The notes beneath the pieces were generated by a model. It saw nothing but the letters and a program-made list of their open reading frames with translations. It searched no databases and had not been told where the DNA came from. From Rosistilla oblonga (GTDB taxonomy: Bacteria; Planctomycetota; Planctomycetia; Pirellulales; Pirellulaceae), in contig NZ_CP036292.1 of NCBI RefSeq assembly GCF_007751715.1, positions 2,728,001 through 2,792,000 of the forward strand: 64,000 bases of DNA, in the 5' to 3' direction. A program made the translations under genes and the position numbers. Shown piece by piece: positions 37,445-45,242 of the stretch (position 1 is its first letter; each line of letters starts with the position of its first letter).

Positions 37445-39265
37445 ATGCGTCGAAACGATCTACGCAACGTCGTCATTATCGCTCACGTGGATCACGGCAA
37501 AACGACGCTCGTCGATTGTTTGCTGCGGCAAAGTAGCGAACAACGTGAATCCGATCTCCGCGGTGAACGGATTCTCGATTCGAACGATCTCGAAAAAGAA
37601 CGTGGGATCACGATCCTTTCGAAGAATATCGCGATCCCTTATCGCGGCGTGAAAATCAACGTCATCGATACCCCTGGTCACGCCGACTTTGGCGGCGAAG
37701 TCGAACGCGTCGTCCGGATGGCCGATGGTGCGTTGGTCCTGGTCGACGCTGCCGAAGGCCCAATGCCGCAAACACGCTTCGTGTTGGAGAAGGCGTTGGA
37801 GGCGGGAGTCAAGCCGATCGTCGTGATCAACAAGATCGATCGCCCCGACGCCCGTTCGATGGAGGTTCTCGACGAAGCTCTCGAATTGCTGGCTGAACTC
37901 GGCGGCGACCACTTTCTCGACGATGCTTCATATGTCTTCGCTTCCAGCAAAGAAGGCTACGCCACCGACGACCCGAGCAAACCGGGAACCGACATGACAC
38001 CGCTGTTGGATCGTTTGGTCGACGATCTGCCAGGTCCCGATGTCGAAGTCGACGCGCCGTTGCAAATGTTGGTGACCACGCTCGATTGGTCCGAATACGT
38101 CGGCCGAATCGCGATCGGACGGATCACTTCGGGAACGATGTCGGCTGAACAGACCGTCGCCGTTCATCAATCGGGCGGCCGAATCGCACGCCGCAAGATC
38201 GGCGGACTGTATATCTTTGACAAGCTGGGCCGCGTCGAAGTCGAGAAAGCCTCGGCTGGCGAAGTTGTCGCGATCGTTGGTCTGGATGACGTCGAGATCG
38301 GCGATACGATCTGCCACCCCGATCACCCGATGCCGCTGGAGCGATTGAAAGTCGATGAACCGACGTTGGAGATGGTCTTCAGCATCAATTCATCTCCGAT
38401 GGTTGGACGCGAAGGCAAATACGTCACCACGCGTCAATTGAAGACGCGTCTGGAAAAGGAACTCGAGCGGAACGTCGCCCTCCGCGTCGCACCGATCGAA
38501 GGAACGGAAGCTTACGCCGTGCGTGGCCGCGGTGTCTTGCACCTGTCGGTGTTGATCGAAACGATGCGTCGCGAAGGTTATGAATTGAGCGTCGGCAAGC
38601 CGCGTGTGGTCTTCCAAGAGATCGACGGCAAGAAGCACGAACCGTACGAAATCCTGAACGTCGAAGTCCCCGAAGAACGGATGGGACCCGTGATGGAATT
38701 GGTCGGCCACCGCCGCGGATTGTTGGAAGACATCTCGCCGCGCGGCAGCTACCAATTGTTGCGGTTCAACATCCCCGCTCGCGGTCTGATCGGTTTGCGA
38801 ACCCGGTTGCTCAACGCAACGCAAGGGACCGCGATCATTCACCATCGCTTCGACAGCTACCGTCCCGTCGAAGGCGAAGTGCCCTCGCGTGGCAACGGCG
38901 TGTTGGTCTCGATGACCAGCGGCAAAGCGGTTCCGTTCTCGCTGTTTACGTTGCAAGATCGCAGCGAATTGTTCGTCCGCCCCGGCGACGAGATCTACGA
39001 GGGGATGATCGTTGGCGAAAATGTTCGCGACAACGATATGACCGTCAATCCGACCCGCGAGAAGAAGCTGACCAACATGCGAGCTTCGGGAAGCGATGAC
39101 AACGTCGTCCTCAAACCGGCTCGCGAACTGTTCCTCGAAGCGGCTCTCGAATTCATCGAAGACGATGAACTGGTCGAGATCACTCCGTTGAGCATCCGGT
39201 TGCGTAAAGCGGTTTTGCGAGAATCCGATCGCCGTCGCATCGGCCGTTCGGGCTCCAAGGCTTAA
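37445..39265 (+). CDS. typA: Ribosome-associated translational GTPase TypA/BipA
   Basis: The 606-residue protein matches the usual TypA length when started at ATG 37445 (MRRNDLRNVVIIAHVDHGKT). GTPase motifs are G1 AHVDHGKTT, G2 region KERGITI, G3 DTPGHADFGGEVERV and G4 NKIDR. A translation-factor domain II, an EF-G domain V-like part (VPEERMGPVMELVGHRRGL; RGLIGLRTRLLNAT) and the BipA C-terminal domain (NPTREKKLTNMRASGSDDNV) follow. It binds the ribosome and acts in 50S assembly and stress or cold adaptation. It is monocistronic, with a hairpin after the stop. Confidence 0.96.
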   Translation: MRRNDLRNVVIIAHVDHGKTTLVDCLLRQSSEQRESDLRGERILDSNDLEKERGITILSKNIAIPYRGVKINVIDTPGHADFGGEVERVVRMADGALVLVDAAEGPMPQTRFVLEKALEAGVKPIVVINKIDRPDARSMEVLDEALELLAELGGDHFLDDASYVFASSKEGYATDDPSKPGTDMTPLLDRLVDDLPGPDVEVDAPLQMLVTTLDWSEYVGRIAIGRITSGTMSAEQTVAVHQSGGRIARRKIGGLYIFDKLGRVEVEKASAGEVVAIVGLDDVEIGDTICHPDHPMPLERLKVDEPTLEMVFSINSSPMVGREGKYVTTRQLKTRLEKELERNVALRVAPIEGTEAYAVRGRGVLHLSVLIETMRREGYELSVGKPRVVFQEIDGKKHEPYEILNVEVPEERMGPVMELVGHRRGLLEDISPRGSYQLLRFNIPARGLIGLRTRLLNATQGTAIIHHRFDSYRPVEGEVPSRGNGVLVSMTSGKAVPFSLFTLQDRSELFVRPGDEIYEGMIVGENVRDNDMTVNPTREKKLTNMRASGSDDNVVLKPARELFLEAALEFIEDDELVEITPLSIRLRKAVLRESDRRRIGRSGSKA

Positions 39266-39284
39266 CGCGAACCGAAACGGAAGC

Positions 39285-39306
39285 CTCTGCCCGATCGCGG
39301 GCAGAG
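39285..39306. terminator. Hairpin between convergent typA and epmB
   Basis: CTCTGCCCG (39285-39293) and CGGGCAGAG (39298-39306) form a perfect 9-bp stem with loop ATCG, 20 nt after the typA stop and 18 nt beyond the epmB stop. Neither side has a clear T run. Confidence 0.5.
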
Positions 39307-39323
39307 CAAATAGGACCGCCGGT

Positions 39324-40355
39324 CTAGACGATCGCGGTCTTGGACGGTTGATCGGGCTGTTCGATCACAAATCGCGGGACCGCATACCCGGGCAACCGCG
39401 TTCGCAAGCCTTCGATCAGCTCGCAACCTCGTTCTTTCGAGACGTCGAAGTGAGCCGCGCCGGCGACTTGGTCTAGCTTGTGCAGGTAATAAGGCGTCAC
39501 GCGGAGATCGATCAGCCGCCGGCAGAGATTGGTCAGCGCGTCGAGGTCGTCGTTGACGCCGCGCAACAGAACCGCTTGGTTCAGCACCGGGATTCCCCGA
39601 TCGATCAACCGCCCCAGTCCCTGCCCGACGGCTTCGTCGAGTTCGTTGGCGTGATTCGAATGCACGACCATCCAGACGGTCAGCCGCGAAGCGGTCAGCA
39701 TCTCGACGAGGGCATCGTTGACGCGCGACGGCAACACGATCGGCAACCGGCTGTGAATCCTCAGCCGCCGCAGATGCGGAATCGACTGCAACGCGTCGAT
39801 CAATCGAGCGAGCACCGGATCGGCCAGCATCAGCGGATCGCCGCCACTCAACAAGACTTCTTCGATCGAATCGTCGGCGGCAATTTCATCGAGCGCCGGT
39901 TGCCACTGGTCGATCGAGTGCGGAATGTCCGAATAGGGGAAGTGCCTGCGAAAACAATAGCGACAGTGGATCGCACAGGCTCCCGTCGTGACCAACAGCA
40001 CACGACCTGCATATTTGTGGATCAGACCTCCGCAGCGCGTGAAGCTAGCTTCCTGGAGCGGGTCGCGGCCAAAGCCCTCGACCGCCGCGGTCTCGCTGGC
40101 CGCTGGAAAGACTTGTCGCAGCAGCGGATCGGCTGGATCGTCGGGCTGGATCCGCGAGAGAAACTCTCGCGTCACGAAGACGGGGAAATCGGTAGCTGCT
40201 TGCGCCGACGGCGCGAGCGTCTGTTGCAGCCCTAGCAACTGGACAAGTTCACGCCCCGATCGGATCGCTTCTTTTAGGCTCGTCTGCCAGCGTTCAGAAC
40301 TCTCCGACCGGGCGCGGACAGGATTTGTCGGATTCGCTAGAATCGGGACCTTCAT
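39324..40355 (-). CDS. epmB: EF-P (R)-beta-lysylation radical SAM protein EpmB (lysine 2,3-aminomutase-like)
   Basis: The 343-residue radical SAM protein has the cluster motif CAIHCRYC (C127, C131, C134) followed by FRRHFPY, the lysine 2,3-aminomutase signature. LLSGGDPLMLAD and RIHSRLPIVLPSRV are further family blocks, and the C-terminus has TPYYLHKLDQVAGAAHF. EpmB converts (S)-alpha-lysine to (R)-beta-lysine for attachment to EF-P by EpmA. Its length fits EpmB rather than the longer catabolic aminomutases. It is divergent from efp (40479), 123 nt away, and that EF-P has the modifiable Lys34. epmA is not in the window. Confidence 0.9.
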   Translation of the reverse strand: MKVPILANPTNPVRARSESSERWQTSLKEAIRSGRELVQLLGLQQTLAPSAQAATDFPVFVTREFLSRIQPDDPADPLLRQVFPAASETAAVEGFGRDPLQEASFTRCGGLIHKYAGRVLLVTTGACAIHCRYCFRRHFPYSDIPHSIDQWQPALDEIAADDSIEEVLLSGGDPLMLADPVLARLIDALQSIPHLRRLRIHSRLPIVLPSRVNDALVEMLTASRLTVWMVVHSNHANELDEAVGQGLGRLIDRGIPVLNQAVLLRGVNDDLDALTNLCRRLIDLRVTPYYLHKLDQVAGAAHFDVSKERGCELIEGLRTRLPGYAVPRFVIEQPDQPSKTAIV

Positions 40356-40478
40356 TTAGACAGTTCTCGTAGAAACTTGGTGCGGTGAGACTTGAAGCTC
40401 CCGCGTGGGAACTGAACGACGGGCTCGGAGGCGAGGCTTGCCGACCTGCATTCAAATCAATTTTGGAGCGTTAGACCA

Positions 40479-41048
40479 GTGGCAAACTACAATACAAGCG
40501 ATTTTCGCAAGGGCCTGAAAGTACAGATCGACGGCGAACCCTACCTGATGACCGAAATGAATTTCGTCAAGCCAGGTAAGGGAAACGCGATGTATAAGTG
40601 CCGGCTGAAAAACCTCGTTCGAGGCACGTCGCTGGACCGCACCTACAAAGGAGGCGATTCGCTGGAATCGGCCGATGTCGAAGAAATCGACACCCAGTTC
40701 CTCTATCGCCAAGGCGATGGGTTTGTCTTCATGGATAGCAAGACCTACGAACAATATGAGCTGACGGCAGATCAGGTCGACGACGCCTGGAAGTACTTGA
40801 AGGATGGCATCACCTGCACCGTGACGCTCTACAACGGCAACCCGATCGTGATGAGTCCTCCCAATCACGTCGAGATGGAAATCATCGAGTGCCAACCGGG
40901 TGCCAAGGGTGATACCGCGACCAACGTCACCAAACCTGCCAAGGTCGAGACCGGCGCTGAGATCACCGTTCCTGGTTTCATCAAAGAAGGGAACGTGATC
41001 AAAATCGATACCCGCACCGGCGAGTATATCGAACGCGTCAGCAACTAA
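40479..41048 (+). CDS. efp: Translation elongation factor P (lysine-tip type)
   Basis: The 189-residue, three-domain EF-P relieves ribosome stalling at polyproline stretches. The domain I loop reads FVKPGKGNAM with Lys34, the residue beta-lysylated by EpmA/EpmB in E. coli. Domains II/III follow with GDSLESADVEEIDTQFLYRQ and the C-terminal IKIDTRTGEYIERVS. The start is GTG 40479 with GGAG about 10 nt upstream. epmB is immediately divergent, supporting beta-lysylation. A second paralogue of different type (EfpL) is at 58954. Confidence 0.97.
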   Translation: MANYNTSDFRKGLKVQIDGEPYLMTEMNFVKPGKGNAMYKCRLKNLVRGTSLDRTYKGGDSLESADVEEIDTQFLYRQGDGFVFMDSKTYEQYELTADQVDDAWKYLKDGITCTVTLYNGNPIVMSPPNHVEMEIIECQPGAKGDTATNVTKPAKVETGAEITVPGFIKEGNVIKIDTRTGEYIERVSN

Positions 41049-41100
41049 GCTCTCTCACTCTGGTTAACTTTTCTCCTCTGCAATAAGGCTTTGCCGACCC

Positions 41101-41715
41101 ATGTTTTTGTCGATCGATGGCATCGATGGTGCCGGCAAAACGACGCAATTGGAGCGTCTGTGCCAGTGGCTGGAGGAGGCGGGCGAAGCGGTCGAATTCG
41201 TTCGCGATCCGGGCAGCACGCCCGCTGGCGAAGCGATTCGAGGGCTGTTGTTGGACAGCGACCTGGAGATGCATCGCCGCTGCGAAGCGCTGCTCTATAT
41301 GGCGGCTCGGACTCAGTTGGTCGAAGCTCGGATTCGACCAGCGATCGCCGCTCGGAAAACCGTCGTCTCGGATCGATATCTGTTAGCCAACGTCGTCTAC
41401 CAAAGTGTGGGTGGCGAAGCCGATCCCGAACTGCTGTGGGAACTGGGGCAGATTGCGACCGCGGGGGTCTATCCCGATCTTACGATCCTGTTGGATCTGC
41501 CAGCCGACGCGGCGGCGGAGCGGCGCAGCGGGCCGGCCGATCGCGTGGAACGCCGCGGCACCGAATACCTGGAACAGGTCCGGCAAGCGTTCCTGGAACA
41601 ACTGCCCCGCTGCCAGGGTGCGACTGTGGTGATCGATGCCAGGCAGAACATCGATGCAGTCTGGGCCGATATTCGCAGCGCGGTCCAAGCGACGCTCGAC
41701 CGACGCGACGTTTGA
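41101..41715 (+). CDS. tmk: Thymidylate kinase
   Basis: The 204-residue dTMP kinase phosphorylates dTMP to dTDP. The P-loop GIDGAGKTT is at 7-15. The DR-type motif is VSDRYLLANVVYQ, and RDPGSTPAGEAIRGLLLD is the conserved substrate-side loop. The lid region is short (AAERRSGPADRVERRG). It starts 52 nt after efp and is followed by holB, the frequent tmk-holB arrangement. thyA, the preceding enzyme of the pathway, is at 53359. Confidence 0.94.
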   Translation: MFLSIDGIDGAGKTTQLERLCQWLEEAGEAVEFVRDPGSTPAGEAIRGLLLDSDLEMHRRCEALLYMAARTQLVEARIRPAIAARKTVVSDRYLLANVVYQSVGGEADPELLWELGQIATAGVYPDLTILLDLPADAAAERRSGPADRVERRGTEYLEQVRQAFLEQLPRCQGATVVIDARQNIDAVWADIRSAVQATLDRRDV

Positions 41716-41758
41716 ACCGCTCGGCACCAAATCTCAAGCCAAGGTTGAGGCAGCTTCG

Positions 41759-42769
41759 ATGCAATGGAACGACTATATCGGCCACCAGCAACAGCGGGAG
41801 TGGTTTGCCACGGCGCTCCGCAATGGGCGTCTGGGGAGCACGTTTTTGTTTGTCGGTCCCGCTTCGATCGGCAAGCAAACCTTTGCCACGCTGTTGGCCA
41901 AAACGCTGCTTTGCGTGACCAATCCGCCGGAACAGATGAATCCCTGCGGGCACTGCGAAAGCTGTCTGTTGGTCGAGGCGGAAACGCATCCCGATCTGTT
42001 GCGGGTCGAAAAACCAGCTGACAAGTCGGTGATCCCTGTTGAAAAACTGGTCGGTCCCCGCGAGGCTCGGATGCAGGAGGGGCTGTGCCACGACATCCGC
42101 CTGCGAGCCTATTACGGACGCCGAAAAATTGCGATCCTCGACGATGCCGACCACCTCAACCAAGAAGGGGCGAATTGCCTGCTGAAGACGCTCGAAGAGC
42201 CGCCAGTCGGATCGATCGTGATCCTGATCGGAACCAGCCTGCAGCGGCAGCTACCCACGATCCGCAGCCGCGCCCAAGCGATTCGGTTTGCTGAACTAAA
42301 GCCCGCCGAAGCGAAACTGTTGCTGCAGCGCAGCGAGATCGAAGCGGATGAAGAGGCGATCGAGCAAGCGTTGCAACTTGCCGGCGGCGACCTTTCGCAA
42401 GCTGCAGAAATTTTAAATGAGGAATCGCGGCAGTTCCGCACCGCGCTGGCTGATTTGCTGAAACCACAGACGCCCGCGGCGATCGAACTGGCAACTCTCG
42501 TTTCCGATTATGTCAACGCAGCTGGACAGGATGCATCGGATCGCCGCAGCCGAATGCGTCAGGTTTTCCGAACGGTGATCGAATTCTATCGCACCCAGAT
42601 GCGTCAGGCATGTTTGGCGGAACAGGCGGCCGATCCGACGATGGAGATGATGTTGTATCGGATGGATCGCTGCGTCGAAGCGATCAACCAGGTCGATCGC
42701 AACGCGAACCAGCAAACGCTTGTCGAAAGCTGGTCGTGGGACCTGCAACGAGGGAAACCGCTGATCTAA
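41759..42769 (+). CDS. holB: DNA polymerase III delta' subunit (clamp loader)
   Basis: The 336-residue protein starts at ATG 41759, with GAGG about 8 nt upstream. It has an N-terminal AAA+ fold with a degenerate Walker A (GPASIGKQT), as expected for non-hydrolysing delta'. A zinc-binding Cys cluster (CGHCESC) follows, and the clamp-loader core reads RKIAILDDADHLNQEGANCL, LKTLEEPPVGSIVILI and QLPTIRSRAQAIRF. It helps load the beta clamp at the replication fork. It lies 43 nt after tmk in the same direction. Confidence 0.92.
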   Translation: MQWNDYIGHQQQREWFATALRNGRLGSTFLFVGPASIGKQTFATLLAKTLLCVTNPPEQMNPCGHCESCLLVEAETHPDLLRVEKPADKSVIPVEKLVGPREARMQEGLCHDIRLRAYYGRRKIAILDDADHLNQEGANCLLKTLEEPPVGSIVILIGTSLQRQLPTIRSRAQAIRFAELKPAEAKLLLQRSEIEADEEAIEQALQLAGGDLSQAAEILNEESRQFRTALADLLKPQTPAAIELATLVSDYVNAAGQDASDRRSRMRQVFRTVIEFYRTQMRQACLAEQAADPTMEMMLYRMDRCVEAINQVDRNANQQTLVESWSWDLQRGKPLI

Positions 42770-42943
42770 TTTACTCCGCTTTACTCCGCCACGATCGGGT
42801 TGCTGGCGCCGACGGGACCAAGTTGGATCAGCTGTAATTTTTGCACTGGACGCAAACTCGCCGAATTGGCTACCGTTCTTGCTGGACGCTGCGTATCGTG
42901 TCCGTGATTTTTGAACCATTGCCGGGTGTCAGGGAGGACGCAC

Positions 42944-44284
42944 GTGCAAACGATAAAAACTGCCGTCGTAACCGTTTTATTGCTTGTTGTCTTGTACGGA
43001 GCGTATGTTGCTATCAACACGCCTCCGGTGATGATGCCTGATGAATTGCAGGCATTGGTCGAACAGGATGGTTTGCAAATCGATGATGGTGCGATCGATG
43101 TCCCCGAGATCGAAGTGCCGCCGTTTGGCGATTCCTTCGGCGGAACGATCAGCTCCACGCAAAATGGCGTCGTCGCTTCGCTGTCGTCCGATTCCCCCGA
43201 TTCAACGGGCGAGGATTCTTCGTCCGATTCCGACCCGCTTGCCGCGTTGCCGCCATTGAACTTCGGTTCGGATGATTCCGCGACGACTGAAAGTGAAAGC
43301 CGCGACGACGAGGTTTCGGCCGCGCCGTTGATGACTCAGGCTCTTCCCAAGCCGGCTGACAGCAGCCCCGCGATCGCGGCGGATCCCGATCAAACGTACC
43401 CCGAAACGCCGATGGCCGGTTTGTCCTTGAGCGGTCCTGCGGGGCCGGCGGGCGACGAAGCCGAATCGGTGCCGTCAGCCGAAGCCTCGCTCTCGGATTC
43501 CGGCTCGGGTTTCCAAATGCCTTCGGATCCCAACGCCGCTGCAGCTGAACAACCAGCCGCCGAGACGCCAAGTTCCGATTCGGCAGCAGGTATCGATAAC
43601 GCAATCCAAACTGCCGATCGCCAAGTCGCCGCCGGTGAACTGCGAGAAGCTCTGTTCACGCTGAGTCTGTTTTATGGCAGCCCCGACCTCACCGATGAAC
43701 AGGTCCAACAACTGATGCCTCGCCTGAACGCATTGGCTGGTGAAGTCGTTTATTCGCGTCGCCACTTGATCGAATCGGCCTACCGAGTCCAGCCGGGCGA
43801 TACGCTGCAGTCGATCGCGGATGCTCGTCACGTGCCGGTCCAAGTTCTGGCGAATATCAACGGGATTACCGATCCAGCGAGCCTGGTTCCGGGCACCGAA
43901 CTCAAAGTCTTTACCGGACCGTTTCGCGCCGAGATCGATCTTTCCAATTCGAAGCTGGCACTCTTCCTGGGCGATCTGTTCGCAGGTGCGTTTGCTGTGA
44001 AGACAGGCACCAGTCCGTCGCCTGTCGAGGGAACGTTTGCGATCCAGGCGAAGCAAAAAGCCCGCGCCTACTATGGAATGGACGGGACCACCTTCGCAGC
44101 TGGCGATCCACGCAATCCTTATGGAGAGTTTTGGATCGACTTGGGCGATCGGTTGAGCATTCACGGCAGCCCAAGCATGCAGCCAGGTGTCAGTGGACTT
44201 GGTTGTATTCAAATGAACACCGCCGACGCGCGGGATGTCTACGGCATCCTATCGGAAGGTTCTTCGGTGACGATCCGTCGCTAA
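42944..44284 (+). CDS. LysM-domain L,D-transpeptidase (YkuD family)
   Basis: The start is placed at GTG 42944 because GGAGG (42933-42937) lies 6 nt upstream; the frame opens 11 codons earlier. The 446-residue protein has an N-terminal membrane anchor (VVTVLLLVVLYGAYVAI), a long acidic, Ser/Ala/Pro-rich linker (~35-220), and a LysM domain (~280-323, YRVQPGDTLQSIADARHVPV). A C-terminal YkuD domain follows with SIHGSPSM and catalytic C421 in SGLGCIQMNT. It probably cross-links or anchors material to peptidoglycan in the periplasm. The linker fits reach across the envelope. This fits a peptidoglycan-containing planctomycete. Confidence 0.92.
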   Translation: MQTIKTAVVTVLLLVVLYGAYVAINTPPVMMPDELQALVEQDGLQIDDGAIDVPEIEVPPFGDSFGGTISSTQNGVVASLSSDSPDSTGEDSSSDSDPLAALPPLNFGSDDSATTESESRDDEVSAAPLMTQALPKPADSSPAIAADPDQTYPETPMAGLSLSGPAGPAGDEAESVPSAEASLSDSGSGFQMPSDPNAAAAEQPAAETPSSDSAAGIDNAIQTADRQVAAGELREALFTLSLFYGSPDLTDEQVQQLMPRLNALAGEVVYSRRHLIESAYRVQPGDTLQSIADARHVPVQVLANINGITDPASLVPGTELKVFTGPFRAEIDLSNSKLALFLGDLFAGAFAVKTGTSPSPVEGTFAIQAKQKARAYYGMDGTTFAAGDPRNPYGEFWIDLGDRLSIHGSPSMQPGVSGLGCIQMNTADARDVYGILSEGSSVTIRR

Positions 44285-44444
44285 TGTGGTTTCGAAAGAC
44301 TTGATGCATCAGCCGTTGCTGGTGCATTGGACGCTGGTCTCTGCTGAAGGCCAGCGGCAACGCTTCGGAAAATTCTCACAAATTGTCAGCTGTCGATCTC
44401 CGCGACCCCCGCGGATAGGATAGAATCGCGTCACGTTCGCCGCA

Positions 44445-45242
44445 GTGCGAGCGACCTTTTCTCCGCTTTTCCATCGACGCGTTTTGATCTCAGCAAATCA
44501 ATTAACGAAGCGTTTTGATAACGGCAACCAACAGGTAACGGCCGTCGAGGATCTCTCTTTCGAGGTTCAGCCTGGTCACGTTTTTGGGCTCTTGGGCCCC
44601 AACGGCGCCGGTAAAACGACGACGTTACGGATGCTCTTGGGACTGATCGAACCGACCTCGGGCGACGCGCAGATCCATGGCTTTCAAGTCAGTCGCGATG
44701 CTGATGAAGTGAAGCGTCGGATCGGTTTTGTTTCAGCCAGCGTGGGGGTCTATCCGTGGCTGACGCCCCGCGAAGTGCTGCATTTTGTGGGCGAACTCTA
44801 TGGTGTCCGGCACCAGGTTGCGAGCCAGCGAATCGAAGGGCTTTCCGATTTGCTGGGGCTTGGCGAAATTCTCGACCGGCGCTGTGCCGTGCTCAGCACC
44901 GGGCAACAGCAGCGAATGAATCTCGCCCGTGCATTGGTTCACGATCCGCCGGTGATGCTGATGGATGAACCGACTCGCGGCTTGGATATTGTCGGCAGCC
45001 AAGTTGTCTTCGACTACATCGTTCATTTGCGAAGCGTTGGCAAAGCGGTGATCGTTTGCACACACCGGCTCGATGAAGCCGAACGGTTTTGCGACTCGTT
45101 TGGCTTGCTCAATCACGGACAGTTGTGCCAACACGGAAACCTGCAAGATCTGCAATCTCGGACGGGGCGAACGACGTTGACCGAAATGTTTGTCGATCTT
45201 TTGGCAGCCGATTCTTCCCAGCCAACGGAGCAACCGACTTGA
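44445..45242 (+). CDS. natA: ABC transporter ATP-binding protein (NatA type)
   Basis: The ~265-residue ATPase shows Walker A GPNGAGKTT, the Q-loop region FVSASVGVYPWLTPREVL, a variant signature LSTGQQQRM, Walker B VMLMDEPTRGLD and the H-loop VCTHRLDEAERF. The start at GTG 44445 is uncertain; similarity begins around residue 14 (LISANQLTKRFDN). Its stop overlaps the TTG start of the permease by 4 nt (TTGA at 45239-45242), so they form one transporter. NatA/NatB-type systems export Na+ or other small molecules; the substrate here is not known. Confidence 0.9.
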   Translation: MRATFSPLFHRRVLISANQLTKRFDNGNQQVTAVEDLSFEVQPGHVFGLLGPNGAGKTTTLRMLLGLIEPTSGDAQIHGFQVSRDADEVKRRIGFVSASVGVYPWLTPREVLHFVGELYGVRHQVASQRIEGLSDLLGLGEILDRRCAVLSTGQQQRMNLARALVHDPPVMLMDEPTRGLDIVGSQVVFDYIVHLRSVGKAVIVCTHRLDEAERFCDSFGLLNHGQLCQHGNLQDLQSRTGRTTLTEMFVDLLAADSSQPTEQPT

